A stretch of 64,000 nucleotides of DNA, from assembly GCA_951799445.1 (NCBI GenBank), contig OX637297.1:1736001-1800000 (forward strand), given 5' to 3'. This stretch comes from Pseudisothecium myosuroides (lineage: Eukaryota > Streptophyta > Bryopsida > Hypnales > Lembophyllaceae). The notes beneath the pieces are model-generated. The model worked only from the letters and a program-made list of their open reading frames with translations, had not been told where the DNA came from and did no database searches. Below, one piece after another: positions 11,401 through 23,743 of this stretch (position 1 is its first letter; the number at the start of each line of letters is the position of its first letter). The position numbers and the translations under genes are program-made.

Positions 11401-13264
11401 CCTTAAGTAATCTAGAACTACGCAAACTGACATTATTGCAGAGATGAAGCATTTGTGCAACAATGTATCGAAGTAACTTCTATAAAGGACGTGAAAAATT
11501 CTGCTAAACAAAGTTGGGTTGAACATATGCCAAATGGTGTACGCAGAACTATAGTTGAACTGGACATTGGATTGGAGGACCATAAAGTCATCAAAGAAGA
11601 TCTCCATTCCAACAACCAAAGACATCTTGAGGGCGGGTCCTTCAACCAAAGACTATCAGTGGTCAAATTCATCTAACATTGAAAATTGTCATCATTTCCC
11701 ATCTAAAATAGTTGCGGCTTTGTTTCTTCTCTATTATTGGGCAGAACTCATCTTCCTTTCACCTCCTTCCTCAATACTACTTGCCAACCGGGTGTAGCCT
11801 TTGCCTCAGCATAAAATACTTGCTTACAGTGGATTGGAAATGCAAAGCTATCTCAACTAATACTTCCATACCTTCTTCCATAGTTCGCTAAGGTGAAACC
11901 CCACTTATCCTTTTTTTTTTATCATTGCATGCTCACCAATGTAGTTTGCTTTCCCAAAATCACAAACCAAAACTACTAAAAAATGGCGTCTATAATTCAA
12001 TTCTAAAATCTCTTCAGTCTGACCTACATATTCAATGTTGGTGTTCACTTGGTTTGCATCTCAGATTCCATTCCTGCAAACCTGATTGAATGTGGCTGCC
12101 ATTCTATTGTCTGTTGTTCTCAATGCGACCTCCAAGCTTAAAACCCTGAAATGGTTTCCATATGCATACATGCTTTATATGACACCGCTACAGGCAATGG
12201 GCTTCTCGCGGTGTCTAACACTTGTGCATCAACGTGGAAACAAGCTTGTTGCTCTTTCTTCACCTCTTCCATTATCCAATTGGCAAAGTCTGGTTATGGC
12301 CTTAGCTCCCCTGGGTATGCAAAGCGACTTCTACGTCATCCTCTCTGTTGCATACTGTCACACCCTGCTTACCACGGACATTTCCCTTTTGCCATCATAA
12401 GCTACATCCTCTCTTCTGCTCCTCACCAATTCCAAACCTACAACACAATAGTCATCATTGATCACTCACTCTTCACCCTTGAATCTAGCTGTTATGTAAA
12501 CATTGTTGCAATAAAATACATTGACAGACAAAGTCAAGTCCCTATTCGTCCTCCACAATGCCTCTTTGCATTGCTAACATGTGGAATTACAATTCATTGT
12601 CATTCCGATTTTTGTACCTTTAGTTCAGCATTTGACATTGAGGTTAGACTACTGCTCTACACACACACACTGAAGTTGAGATTCATGTTTATTCTATTCA
12701 AGTCCTTCCACTTCATTAAGCCTTTCCAATTGGTCTTCCCCTTTGACATTAGCTAGGACTTTGGACTTTGCTCGTTTAAACCGCAGTGACTACTACCTCT
12801 GACTGCAATGATTGCCAGTCTTTCGTCTTCACAAAATTTAGCTTCTTGCTATGCTTTTTAATCCTAGGAAATGAAAAGCCCTTCCGTATTCACTGACATG
12901 TCGGTGTTCAACATAATAACATTATTTTTAGAGGTTCCTCCTACATACCAAAGTCCTTCATTTCCTTTTAAAACAAAACTATTCCACGCATATTGTGGCT
13001 TGCGAGAAGCACCGCTGCTTCAAAAAACGTGCACCCTTACACTTCAACACGGACATAACTTTCCTAGCAAAGCAAATGACCCTCACAAAACAGGACAATA
13101 TTAAGAGTTATTGTAATATACCTTCTATACGTTTCTATGTGTTCTGTATTGTCGAGCACAAAACCATGAATGAGCTTCTAAAACTCTGAGTTCATTACAC
13201 AAGCTCGTTTAACCCCCTCTAGAATTTCATCATACATGGCCAATTCCTCCTCATTGTCCCACGC
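11401..13264 (-). other. Probable decayed 3' part of a CACTA transposase gene
   Basis: This lies downstream, on the minus strand, of the DUF4218-type fragment at 13265-13546, where CACTA transposase genes continue with a DUF4216-type domain. I see only weak suggestions of such sequence, broken by stops. The longest plus-strand frame (12151-12756) is probably an antisense reading. Confidence 0.35.
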
Positions 13265-13546
13265 TCACTTAGTTGTCGGATTATATTCAGAGTAGTTCAT
13301 GAATCCGATTGACTCTTCCCTCATATAACCAAACGCTATGCTTCCTTTTGGTCTAGCTTTATTTTTGACAAACCCTTTAAGATCCTTCATGTATTGTTCA
13401 AATGGATACATTGACCTTGTCTGCACAGGCCCACATATGAATAACTCCTGCACCAAATGTATTGGAAGGTGCAACATTTTATCAAACACAGACAGTGGAA
13501 GCTCTTTCTTTAAGGCACATATAGTTTTTGCAACTTCTTCAAGCAT
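13265..13546 (-). pseudogene. CACTA (En/Spm) transposase, DUF4218-like C-terminal fragment
   Basis: The minus-strand translation contains LPLSVFDKMLHLPIHLVQEL, then CGPVQTRSMYPFEQYMKDLK and NKARPKGSIAFGYMREES. These match the DUF4218 region of plant CACTA transposases (consensus MVHLxxHLxxExxxCGPVxxRWMYPFERYMKxLKxxVRNRxxPEGSI). Upstream parts of the same gene lie at 19.1-21.1 kb. The two are separated by the CACTA-ended insertion at 13801-18467. The fragment is too short to be functional. Confidence 0.85.
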
Positions 13547-14365
13547 CTGATCCTTCTAGGATACATCCACCGCCTTAGCAATTTTTTTGCAAAACAGCCT
13601 GCTGATATATATAATCGCTCCCGCTACTCTCTTGTTACAAATGTCTCTCAAACACAATGCTGTAGCAAAATATGAAAATCATGGGTTTTCATTCTTTGAA
13701 GTTTTCCATCGTGAATTTGGGCCCATGTGTCTCTCCAAAAAGAGTACACAAAAATACTCGCAAATGTTCCTCTCACAGTGTATAGGGTCAAGAGTGTAAT
13801 CACTACAAGAAATGTGGTGGTTTTAAGTAGGGGAGTTCAATACAAAAGTACTGGAAGTTGTTTTTATGGTAGTGAGACTTGGGAATAGTGTAAAATGTTG
13901 ATTGGTTGAGGGATGCCTGTTGAAGACGTCATTTCAGGTGGGTACTGTAGTGCTATTCGTGCCAGTAATTTTGCAACTTGAGACGAACCAGGCCATTGAT
14001 CTTCATCGAGCGATCCAGGCTGCTCAAATCTTAGGGTTCAGGGCTTAACTTAGGGTGCGGCGCTCAGTTGCATCTTTCAGGACGATAGGTTTTTCGTGCG
14101 GCACGTTGCAACGTCCTACAGCTCTACCGCATGAGGTAATTATTTGCTTTGCTGGCGATTAGATGTAGGTTTTTAGTGATTTGTACTTGCTTGTCTTTGC
14201 TGATTGAACTAGGATCATGTTTGAATATTTGCAAGTATAGTTTTGTACTTATATTTTCCTGTTTTTATCCTCTTGTGCACCAAGTACTTCAAAAGGTCTG
14301 AGTTGTTGGTCAATCTAGTCGTTTTTATGGCTTCTCTCTCTAAACATGTGGAGCTTGGGGTGTAG

Positions 14366-17300
14366 AATATGCATTCAAAGCCGTGAAGGCTGCTAGAATT
14401 ACGTTCATCAGGGTTCGCGGCAAGGACTTCGTGTGCTTTGTCGCGCAGAAGAAAGTGCTGGTGAGTTGGAAGGCATTTGTCATTTAGAGTTTGGAGGAGT
14501 GTTAGGAACAATCCCTAATTTCTATTTTAGTAATAATTTGAATGTTTTTGAATGTTTATCAATATGTATGTTTGATTACATCTAGAATAGAGTTGTTTTA
14601 AAGGTAATGGAAAAAGTCACCGTTAAGCCAAAGAAAATGAAAATTTGAAAATGGATTTCATTTCGATGATTTCTTCTTCCGTTAATGCTGGTTAAGGTTT
14701 TGATGGCCGCTTTTGAATGAAGTGGACAAACCAATTCATGGCAATAATGCTCTATGTTGCATGATTTGCTTTGCAGGACAAATTGCTTGATCAGACAAGT
14801 GTGACACATCTTGTTCCTGTCACCAAGTACACTGATCTTCTTACTACTGGTATGACTGGTGAGTCATGCTCTCCATTTGAACCTCAGGAGGATCAAGTAA
14901 TGCAAAGTGTGCATTCTAGGGTGAAAAGTCTGCTCATGGCTCTTCAGGTTATTTTAGAAGTTTCTTAGAAGGATGAATTGTCTACCTTACGCTATCTCTT
15001 GCCTCTAGTTTTCATCCCTAATTGTGCAAGCTAAAATAAGAAAAACCACAATAGAAAGGTAATAGTCGATTGCAGTACCTTCCAAAGCAAATTTCTATCA
15101 TTTAGTATTGTAGAGAATGTTTGTTTTTTTTGGGAATTTTTGGGACACTTTGTTACATTGCTTTATGATTCATTTCAACTCCTAAAGGTATCAAGAAGCG
15201 TCCACTTTTGGTCACTTTTGGCAATCTAGGCAACATAGGGATAATAAGTCTTTTGGGTTTTCTAGTGTGGAATTCTCCAGCTGATGCAAAATCATTGGTA
15301 AACGATGCTCAAAATGAGGTAGCTGAGTAATTGAGGAAATAAGTGGGTTATGAGATATCTGTCCACTACCTGGCAAAGACATATGATCCATATCCGCTCA
15401 AAGGGTGTGTTTAACATTTTGTATAGCTCGCACTAATTCACATTTCTTCATTTTTGTTTTGGTGCTTTGTCATAGGAAGTGATCATGAAAAAACAACATC
15501 CATGACTTAGTCCAAGTTTGTCATGTGCTCGAGATTTGTGTGATGTACTAAGGTAATTACAAGTCTTAATTGTTTTAGGGTAATACTTGTCCTATAAAGA
15601 AGTTGCATTCGATACATTCTCAGGTATGATGTAGTGTGTCTCCCTATTTAGTGCATACTAAGTGGTGCCTGTTCTAACAATCCCATGCTAAGCGTGCGTC
15701 CTTATTCAGTTGAGTGGTCAAGATATTGACTATGGATGTGCTTAGATGTTTGCAGGGCAAGTTAAAACTTATAATGAGCTCCATTGTCTTTAGGTTTGCT
15801 ATCATAAGAGTTTTCCTTTACCCACCTTGCTGAAATTTCTTTTTTTGATTTTGATCTCTTTGCCCTAATAAGGCTCTAATTTCATGTACAGGTTGAAGAA
15901 GAAGTCTATGTCTGCACTCTAGACTGGCTGGACTAGAACACACCAAATAATCAAGGAAATAACACAAATGTAAATCCTCAATCCTCTCTTGTTTTATATT
16001 TGATAGACCCAGGTCTCCAAAATGTCTCTCACAGGCTTCAATGAATGAATTCATTTTCCATCGTTCTCTCTGTGCATTTAAACAATTCCAACCTGGGGTT
16101 GTTTTGGGACAGGAAGGTGATACCAATATGAGACACGAATCAGGGATGGAACTTCTAGAAGCTTTACAACAAGAATTGATTCCAGCAGTTCTTCTAGTTT
16201 CTATGTTGCCTTCAAATTTTGCTCTGCGCACAATATAGCTGGTGATTACTGCAACCAAAGCAGAAAGTGATACAATAGAATTATAGGTACGATTCCTATT
16301 CTTTCCTTTTTGTGATCAATATAGTTTTTTTGCAAGGAAGAGCTAGTTATACAATGGTTGAATAGTATTTTTGTTTCATCTCATATAATTTACAAATTTC
16401 ACCGACCATTTTTGATGCAGGATACTTCATGTCCTTGACTGAATTGGCTGAGTGGCGTGCAGTTTGCCGATCCTTCTGGCGTGGAGTTTGTTGGTGATAA
16501 TTATAAGGAACATGAGCTACTCCACACCTATAGGTGACCCTCGTTTTCCACAAGCTTGATTGTCACGATTTTGTTATTAGTTCTTGCCTAACTTTGTGTT
16601 AGCAATGGGCGCAGGCAACCAGCTCTAGCTTCCAGGAGCAAGAAGCCGTCAATTTCTTGGAGAAGAAGATCAAGAATAATCCACAACTCTCCTACAAGGA
16701 AATTGTGCAAGTATGTCTTTGGCTATTTAGCTTGGAATTTTACACCTTGGTTCTGATCTTTTTTTATATTAGGCAACCTTTTCCAGAGGTTAATTCTTTG
16801 TTGTTGACATTTTGCTTGTATCTGTGGAGATCGGTAAACTGCAATTTCTGCCTTGCAATCGATTTTTTGGAGGACTTCAAGCCCAGTGAAATAGAGGTAC
16901 CTATTTTTCGTGACTTGTTGTAGTAATATGTTGGAGTTTGAGCAACAGATATTCTTGAATTCCACCATATCTGAAATTTTTATAATGTAGTCTCCATTTT
17001 TGAAATACCTGACGGTGTGTGCATAAGTATCTAAGTCAATTATAATGTAACCCTACAATTGGCCTCAACAGTTGTGCAGTAACCAACCATATGTTTTACT
17101 TTTGCGTGTAAAATAGTTTGGTTTAAAACATACCAATACAACTAGATGACAATAATATTGGTACTAATGCAATTGAAACAGAACTGCTAAGAATTGTTCT
17201 AAACAACTTGAATTTTAGAGGGTTGATTGCCTCCAGATTTATTGATGCTGAGGATGGATTTAGAGATTACTGAGAATGAATGAATGGTTGTGAGATCAAG

Positions 17301-17552
17301 TAATGGATCAATGAGCTGAAATGCCTGTCCATACGTCTTCCACTAGTGTAGCTTTTGATTGAATTCGGTAATGTTTCAAACTTTTGTATCTCTTTTCTAG
17401 TCGTTTGTATGGCTTTGCATATTGCACACTTTGGAGTGCTAACTCCATTTTTGGACTTAATTTATCAGGTTGGAGTGTAAGTGCTAGCAAAGTGCGTTTT
17501 GACAGCAAAAGAGATTGATGAGCATCTGACAGTCATCAGTGAGTGTAATTAG
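14366..17552 (+). pseudogene. PAA: 20S proteasome subunit alpha-1/PSMA6 (PAA) pseudogene with introns
   Basis: Exon pieces in family order are 14366-14460 (YAFKAVKAA, VRGKDFVC, QKKV), 14777-14858 (DKLLDQTSVTH, VPVTKY, TGMT), 15281-15404 (ADAKSLVNDAQNE, VGYEISVHYLAK), 16615-16710 (ATSSSFQEQEAVNFLEKK) and 16838-16896 (ISALQS, then EDFKPSEIE). The last, 17469-17552, contains KEIDEHLTVISE and ends in TAG. GT/AG boundaries and phases fit, for example G|CT across 14858/15281. The intact protein is an alpha-ring subunit of the 20S proteasome of about 246 residues. The N-terminal exon and most of the middle exon (residues about 120-160) are missing or unrecognisable. Damage includes stops in the third and last pieces, a 1-bp loss in a T-run at 16863, and Pro CCG changed to CTG at 14458. 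Retained introns rule out a processed copy. It lies between CACTA ends. Confidence 0.9.
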
Positions 17553-17999
17553 AAACTGAGCGTACTGACTATGTGATTTGGCACATTCTGCCCCACTTCA
17601 ACCTCGTCATTTCGCCTTCTGTTGTGTCATCATGCATTGGCATGCTTATTTGATAGGCTGGAATTCAAATTTGGAAGTAGAAACCGCAGTTGTTGATGCT
17701 TGGGCATTCCATAATTCTATGGTGTTGCTTCGTTGTTTTGCATTGCACAAATTGTGCAGGAATCTGCGCCCCAAGCAAATTGAAGAAGGTTCGAGTAGCA
17801 TATAGCAATGGTCCATTCTCAAGCTTGCTCAGGATCTTGGATTGATGTTCTAGTTGCGTGCTGGGCAATGGTATACAATAGGCTAGCATTTGAAAGTAGA
17901 AGGTTGAATCTCTCCAGGAATTGTGATACTCACCTTTGAGAGATGGCAGCATTTGCTTGATAGATTTAGCAATATTTATTGAATTAGAAATCTTCACAG

Positions 18000-18185
18000 A
18001 TTTAGATTATTTTTTATGGATTTGGACTTTTTCATAGATTTAAATCATTTCCCTAGAAGTGGATTTTTTGGTAGATTTTAGATTTTTTGGTAGATTTAGA
18101 TTTTTTGCTAGACTTAAGTTTTTTTGCTAGATTTAGACTTTTTTATTGATTTAGACTTTTTGATAGATTTGTACTTCTTTATAGA
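18000..18185. repeat. T-rich degenerate minisatellite
   Basis: A unit of about 20 bp close to TAGATTTAGATTTTTTG repeats some eight times with variation. It sits inside the right part of the nested CACTA element. Confidence 0.7.
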
Positions 18186-19079
18186 AATAAAATGCATTGT
18201 TCATTTGACTTTCTTGAATGTACAAATTTTTTCAAAGTAAAATGTCTTTTGGAGAAGATTTTATTTTTGTAGTTAATAGTCTTTTAAGAATGCTGAAAAG
18301 ACATGCAAAATTTATTGAAAAGACACTATGTAGGATTTCAATAAAGGTACTTTAAGGTAAGTCCTAGACACAACATTTTTAGCACTTTTTTACTAAAAAC
18401 ACACGACCTTTCAATATGCATTTTTTGACTTAAAATCACACTTAAAACACCCCTTTCTCTTGTAGTGGATAAATGGGGAGTTCTTGCGCACATAGCAAAG
18501 CCACTACTATGTCTATAAAATACACTAATTTGGTGGCCAATGAGGACATTGTGCTTCCTTCTTCTATTCCTAAGAAATAAATTGAATGACATGGCAATAA
18601 AATGTTAATGAGATGAAATTATTCATCTAAGGAAATAACTTAATTCTTCACTTAGCCCTTAATTTCTAATGCTGCATCCTAAATTCATGAATATCTTTCG
18701 ATGTTTCCATGTCATGAATTTATAAACGTGAATGAGATTACCAACCTATGACAACTACCCTTGTTTGGCCTCACTACTCTTCTCCATCCTTCATTAAACA
18801 AAAATAGAAACCTCATAATCTGCCACTTTCTACTTCTTATTGATGGCTATAGTTGTCCTTTTGTACAAAATAGGAACATCATAAGGCCAACAACCGTGCT
18901 GACAAAGTCCATGTTAAAGTTAGCACTTCCAAAATATTTACAAGCACAACTACTTCAGTCATAAAATCATCCATTATTATAGTACTTTGATTATAAACTT
19001 TTGGTGCTACCCTTATTGTCAACATTTAAAAAAAATATCAATGACTATTTACTTCATGCTCACCTGTCAATAGGGTAAT

Positions 19080-21123
19080 GCAAAGAGAATGCTAATTCTC
19101 TTAACCCCAATTTTCTTCACAAGATTTGTAGTGAAATTTGGACGCCCACCACACTACACAAAAGACTCTCTCCACCCACCTCAGTGAACTATTGTGAGAC
19201 TTATTTGACGCGGTGGTGCCGGATTGTGATTTGATTTGCCATTAAAAGTTGCGCATACAAATCTCCATTTGTGATTTTCTTTCAACCACCTTCAATTACC
19301 AAGAAACACAATTTTATCTGCCTCCTTCAAATACTCTGCAAAAGTGCGTTCTCCACAGATTGGAGAGCTTGCGTATCCTTTACTAGTCTATCCAGATATC
19401 AATGTGTAAGCAGGGAAGTCATTTATGGTACATAAGAGAAGGCCCTGCAATTTAAAACGGCATCCACTACCTGTTGGTTGAGACATATCAACTACTAGAA
19501 TCCCTGCCTACAATTTCTTCAATTCATGTACCAATTGTTCCAAATAAACGTCAATTGTGTCTTACGAGGGAGAGTTAGGCCTAGGAATAATCATAGACGA
19601 AGAAATGAAAAAATGCTTTGTCAATAGATAGGGTGGTAAGTTATAAAATACCATCACCATAGGCCATATTGAATGTTGTGAAGATTGATGGCTGTGCACG
19701 TTCACTCCGTCTAGTGCCAACCCCATCTTGATGTTTCTGGCTTTTTGACTAAAATGTGGATACTTTTTGTCCACAAGACGCAATTGCTCGCCACCCACTA
19801 CAAACCTCATTTTTCCATCTACGGAGTGATTAGTAGAGTGCCATCTCATATGCCTAGCCAATGAAGGGCACCAAAACATTCTTATTAACTTTTCAATCAA
19901 GGAAAAATATCTCAACATTCAAACAAGGGCTGTAATAGATCCGTCTATGTACCTTGACTTCCTACATTGTGGGCACCTATCTAACTTTGCATTCTTCTTC
20001 TAATACAAGGTTTTTCCACAATTGCAGTAGTGAATGCTCTCATGGGAAAGCCCAAGCTTCATCAAAAGGTCTTCATTTTATAAGAATTATTTAGACTCTT
20101 GCTGTTTCAAAAGTGGACATGAGAATTCTACTGAATTGTAACCTGCTAGTCTTGGACCCATCAAAAAGAGGCTCTATTGCTTGGTGCAATAATTCCTCCA
20201 AGACATTACTCTCATCTACTTCATCATCCTCTGATGACATATCTTCAAAATCAAGTACTGTGTCTTCCTCTTCTGTACAGTCTTGGTGAATTTCATCAAC
20301 TCGAGCAAAAAAATTTTGGGTCATCTCCTCGAACTTCATTTCTATATTCAATGGGGCTGGTTCAAAATTGTCATAATCCTCTGCATCCAAGAACTCCTCC
20401 TCATTGTTCACCTGCTCGTCTACTCAAGAAATATTCTTGGTAGATCTGGCTTGCTAGAGTCTAATATCTTGAAAGAAAAAATTTGTCTTAAAATGTGCAC
20501 TATAAGAAACCCATGTTTTAGGTAATGAGCTCCAATTTTTTTAAATGGATTTTAGGTGATGTCAATATTGACAATCTAATGTTCTTATGTCAATAAGAAT
20601 GTCCAACATGACATCAATGTTGACATAAAAACATTAGATTGTCAACGTTGACATCACCTAAAATCTGTTTAAAAAATTGAGGCTCATTATCTAAAACACG
20701 GGTTTCTTATAGTGGTTTTACACATTGCAAGTTGGCAGTATACTATCAGCATGCTCTCACTGCCCTTGCCATAATTTTCAGCGTATCCTATGCATCATTG
20801 ACATGTCTCCAACCTTCTATATGATTTACAATGTCCCATTAATCCTACCACTACAGGATTTAGTAAGAGCAGACGTGCCCAATGCAATGCGTGAATGCAA
20901 TGTTGTTCATGAGAGACAAGTGAGTTTCTATAATCCTTACTAGAAGAGGCTCTTCCAAATGCTGATCTCTACCATATTTCCAATGGTGAGACTGCACGAC
21001 TTCCACTGTTAGATGTTTGAAGCTGTGGCATCTTTCACAGTCGCAAGAATATCTAGCAATGCCTTGCCAAATAGCCAGTGCCCTTTTAATGTGATGCACT
21101 AGTCCAAGGTGTTCTTCCTTCAT
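19080..21123 (-). pseudogene. CACTA (En/Spm) transposase, N-terminal and central parts, decayed
   Basis: Read from 21123 down, the first block (20860-21123) has RYSCDCERCHSFKHLTVEVV, matching the N-terminal transposase-associated Cys motif. The second (20091-20411) is acidic and ends PLFDGSKTSRLQFS, like the conserved YxGxxxSRL block. The third (19562-20090) contains CxC-type cysteines, then SLARHMRWHS, GLALDGVN and IWPMVMVFYNLPP, classic CACTA transposase motifs. Remnants of the NDFPAY...G block continue to about 19.08 kb. Several frames, stops and a MITE at 20498 show it is dead. The gene would continue at 13265-13546 across the inserted element. Confidence 0.88.
20498..20714. mobile_element. 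Foldback MITE, CACTATAAGAA family, copy A (217 bp)
   Basis: It begins CACTATAAGAAACCCATG and ends with the inverse CTTATAGTG. Nearly the whole length is an imperfect inverted repeat. The flanks GTG and GTT match at two of three bases. It lies within the decayed CACTA transposase. Confidence 0.85.
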
Positions 21124-23261
21124 TTTTTACCGAACTTGCCGACATGGAATTGTACTTGTCAGAATTTTTTTGTGGCAATATTGTACATTATATTTTTCCA
21201 TATCCTCAACTCTTATTTGGTGGACTGCACCATTTCTTATAACTAATAACCTAAGCAATATTGTTGTCACCATCACATTAGCAAGTCAAATGTTACACAT
21301 TCAAAAAACAATGCACAACAACAATCATACTGTGAGTCTCTAGTCATTGAAGGAAAACCATAATATCTTCTATTCATAGTCATGCATAGACATGGAATGA
21401 ATTGCTCTTGTGGAACAAAGAGATCAAACAAGAAACATGCATTGCTCATTGACTACAACTGATGTAATATGGAAATGCAGGGAAGTGATAAAAAAAATGT
21501 TATTCCATGAGGTGCAACTAATTCACCGTACATTTGTCATAATGCATTATAACTTACCCTTTGACGTAAAAGACAAGGAAATTGAATAAGAGTCCACTGA
21601 CAATCTTCATTGTATTTTACAACTTTGCTTAGTAGACCCCCTAATGAAATGAGATGAACCTAAAATGGCCTATGCCAATGACAAGTTAATACTGCCCGCT
21701 ACACTTAATAATGACTATGGAATGAGTTGTACATGTTGCAATACTGCAACTATCAAACTATCACATATTTTTTTGCATAGAGATAGTGAAAATCCATTCA
21801 CTTCCTCAAAGGTACTCAGCATGTCAAAAAAAATTGTTGTAGTTAGTAGGTAGCGCATGAAATGTAGCAGACTGTATAGGAGGTAAGGATCATTAGTAGA
21901 AGCTCTACATTTTATCTTTCAACACTCCCTTGTTTTAATTGATCTTGACTCTGACACAGTGGACCTTCATAGCTCGTGGATTAACAGTAGATCCATAATT
22001 TTCAAAATCTGTTATGTATGGGTGGAACAAATACAATGAGGCACAGAAAGACTAACTCAGATGGAGAAGTTGAAAATCACCACAATCCATAGGCTGTGTT
22101 GAATGATTGTCTGTGTTGCTTCACATTGCTTAAGGTATTTGCAGCATGACTTAGCAAATTTGTAGTGGATTGACAACAAAGTATTATGTGAAACAAAAAT
22201 TTTGTCATCATAAAATTGAGACCCCTCAAGATCGACCTTTGGTAGTTCAAAGGCATTGTGATTCATTGAATTCCTTCAAAATAAAATCTTCCACGTAGTT
22301 GGATACTACGCGCTGAAAACATCAAACAACTCATTGCTATAGAAGTTGCCAAAGGCCTCAACATTTGTCACTTATTTAGCACCATGAAAGAGCTACATCA
22401 CTTTGGACATTACAATTTCCATGCAGTATGGGAGGAAAACAAAATGGATGATGATTGCAGGGACTGCTACAATTCAAATGACATGTTAACATTTTGTTGT
22501 GCAATCTATGAGTAAGAATACAAGACTTTCGATCTGCACTTTGAAATGGCATGATGAACCCTATGCTTTTTAAAAGGAGGATAAATGTAGCAAGGTTGGA
22601 TGAACTGATGAGAAGGTATCTTCAAAAATGAACTTACGGGTTTTTGAAGATCTATGTAGTTTGGATATGTCCGGACATCTTGTCATGCAAATGAAACACC
22701 TGCCTCAGGAAGTTGGATTAGGTTGCAGTGACCTCGTCATTGTGTGTGCAGTGTCTGCATGACATTCATGAAGATTTTTGTCAATAATTCAATGTCAAGC
22801 AATGTCCAATAGAAGAAGGTGCAATGTTGAAATGTCTGATTTTTTGTGGACTTTTTTATATTCCTATAATTTGGAGAAATGGAACTAGACATATTACACT
22901 ATAACAAAACATGGTAAGAAAAAAGCCCACTCAATTTTTGAGTGTGATTCTTTTGGTCATGGTTTTGTGATAGAGGAATCCATTGCAAATTTTTTTGAAA
23001 TCACTGGTAGTGGACTCATTTTTTGGTTGTCAATTGCAACCATTTTTTTGGACTCATTTCTTTAATTGCAATCAATATGGCAAGTACGTTATTGCTTGAG
23101 AGAGTGCAAATACAAGGCGTGCGTTATCGCTATATGTAGTCGCAATCAACTATAATTCAAACATGCGTATGGAATTTAGCTTCTTCTTCAAATTTCTTTG
23201 ATGAATGTGACTACATAGCAACGTACGCACGCACGTGTCTCCTTCCATATATACGTTAAAA

Positions 23262-23264
<3 letters not shown>
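21124..23264. other. Upstream part of the CACTA region, no gene recognised
   Basis: Only short frames on both strands are present and none has a recognisable domain. This may be the 5' flank of the decayed minus-strand CACTA element. I could not find its outer terminal repeat. Confidence 0.4.

Positions 23265-23308
<44 letters not shown>
23265..23308. repeat. (AT)n microsatellite
   Basis: An uninterrupted AT dinucleotide run of about 22 units. Confidence 0.95.
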
Positions 23309-23311
<3 letters not shown>

Positions 23312-23473
23312 TGTCTTTCTAATGCACACAATTAAGAAAGTACGTTCTATATGTTCTATATATATACATAATTACATAGTACTAAGCCACATTCACAATT
23401 CTCTTTGCACGTGGTTGATCTGTATGCATGCCTGTCAAATAATTTTTGCGCAATAGATTTTTTCCTAACCAAG

Positions 23474-23743
23474 CACTATAAGAAATCCCCATTTTAGGTG
23501 ATGAACCCTAATTTTTTATGATGGACTTTAGGTGATGTCAATGTTGACAACCCAAAAATTTTATATCAACAAAAATTTACAACGTAACATCAACATTGAC
23601 AATCCAAAGTTTTTATATCAACATTGATGTTACGTTGTACATTTTTGTTGACATAAAATTTTTGGGTTGTTAACATTGACATCACCTAAAATCCGTCATA
23701 AGAAATTAGGGCTTGTCACCTAAAACGAGGGTTTCTTATAGTT
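23474..23743. mobile_element. Foldback MITE, CACTATAAGAA family, copy B (270 bp)
   Basis: It starts CACTATAAGAAATCCCC and ends CTTATAGTT, with the last base changed. AAG flanks both sides (23471-23473 and 23744-23746), a perfect 3-bp duplication. The two arms are inverted copies containing AGGTGATGTCAATGTTGAC, and the centre has a further nested inverted repeat. Confidence 0.9.

Larger units (their letters stand above)
13801..18467. mobile_element. Nested CACTA-type element carrying a proteasome gene copy
   Basis: The left end is CACTACAAGAAATGTGG and the right end, reverse-complemented, is CACTACAAGAGAAAGGGG. Both continue to a shared GTTTTAAGT, so the terminal repeats are about 28 bp with roughly three quarters identity. 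The flanking trinucleotides are AAT and GAT, a one-transition match to a 3-bp duplication. No transposase is recognised inside. Its main content is a multi-exon PAA/PSMA6 pseudogene (14366-17552), which makes it a Pack-CACTA-like gene-capture element. It interrupts an older minus-strand CACTA transposase. Pairing of the two ends is inferred. Confidence 0.6.

Noticed and set aside
12151..12756. 201-residue plus-strand ORF.
   Set aside because: It lies antisense to the decayed minus-strand CACTA transposase region and has no recognisable motif.
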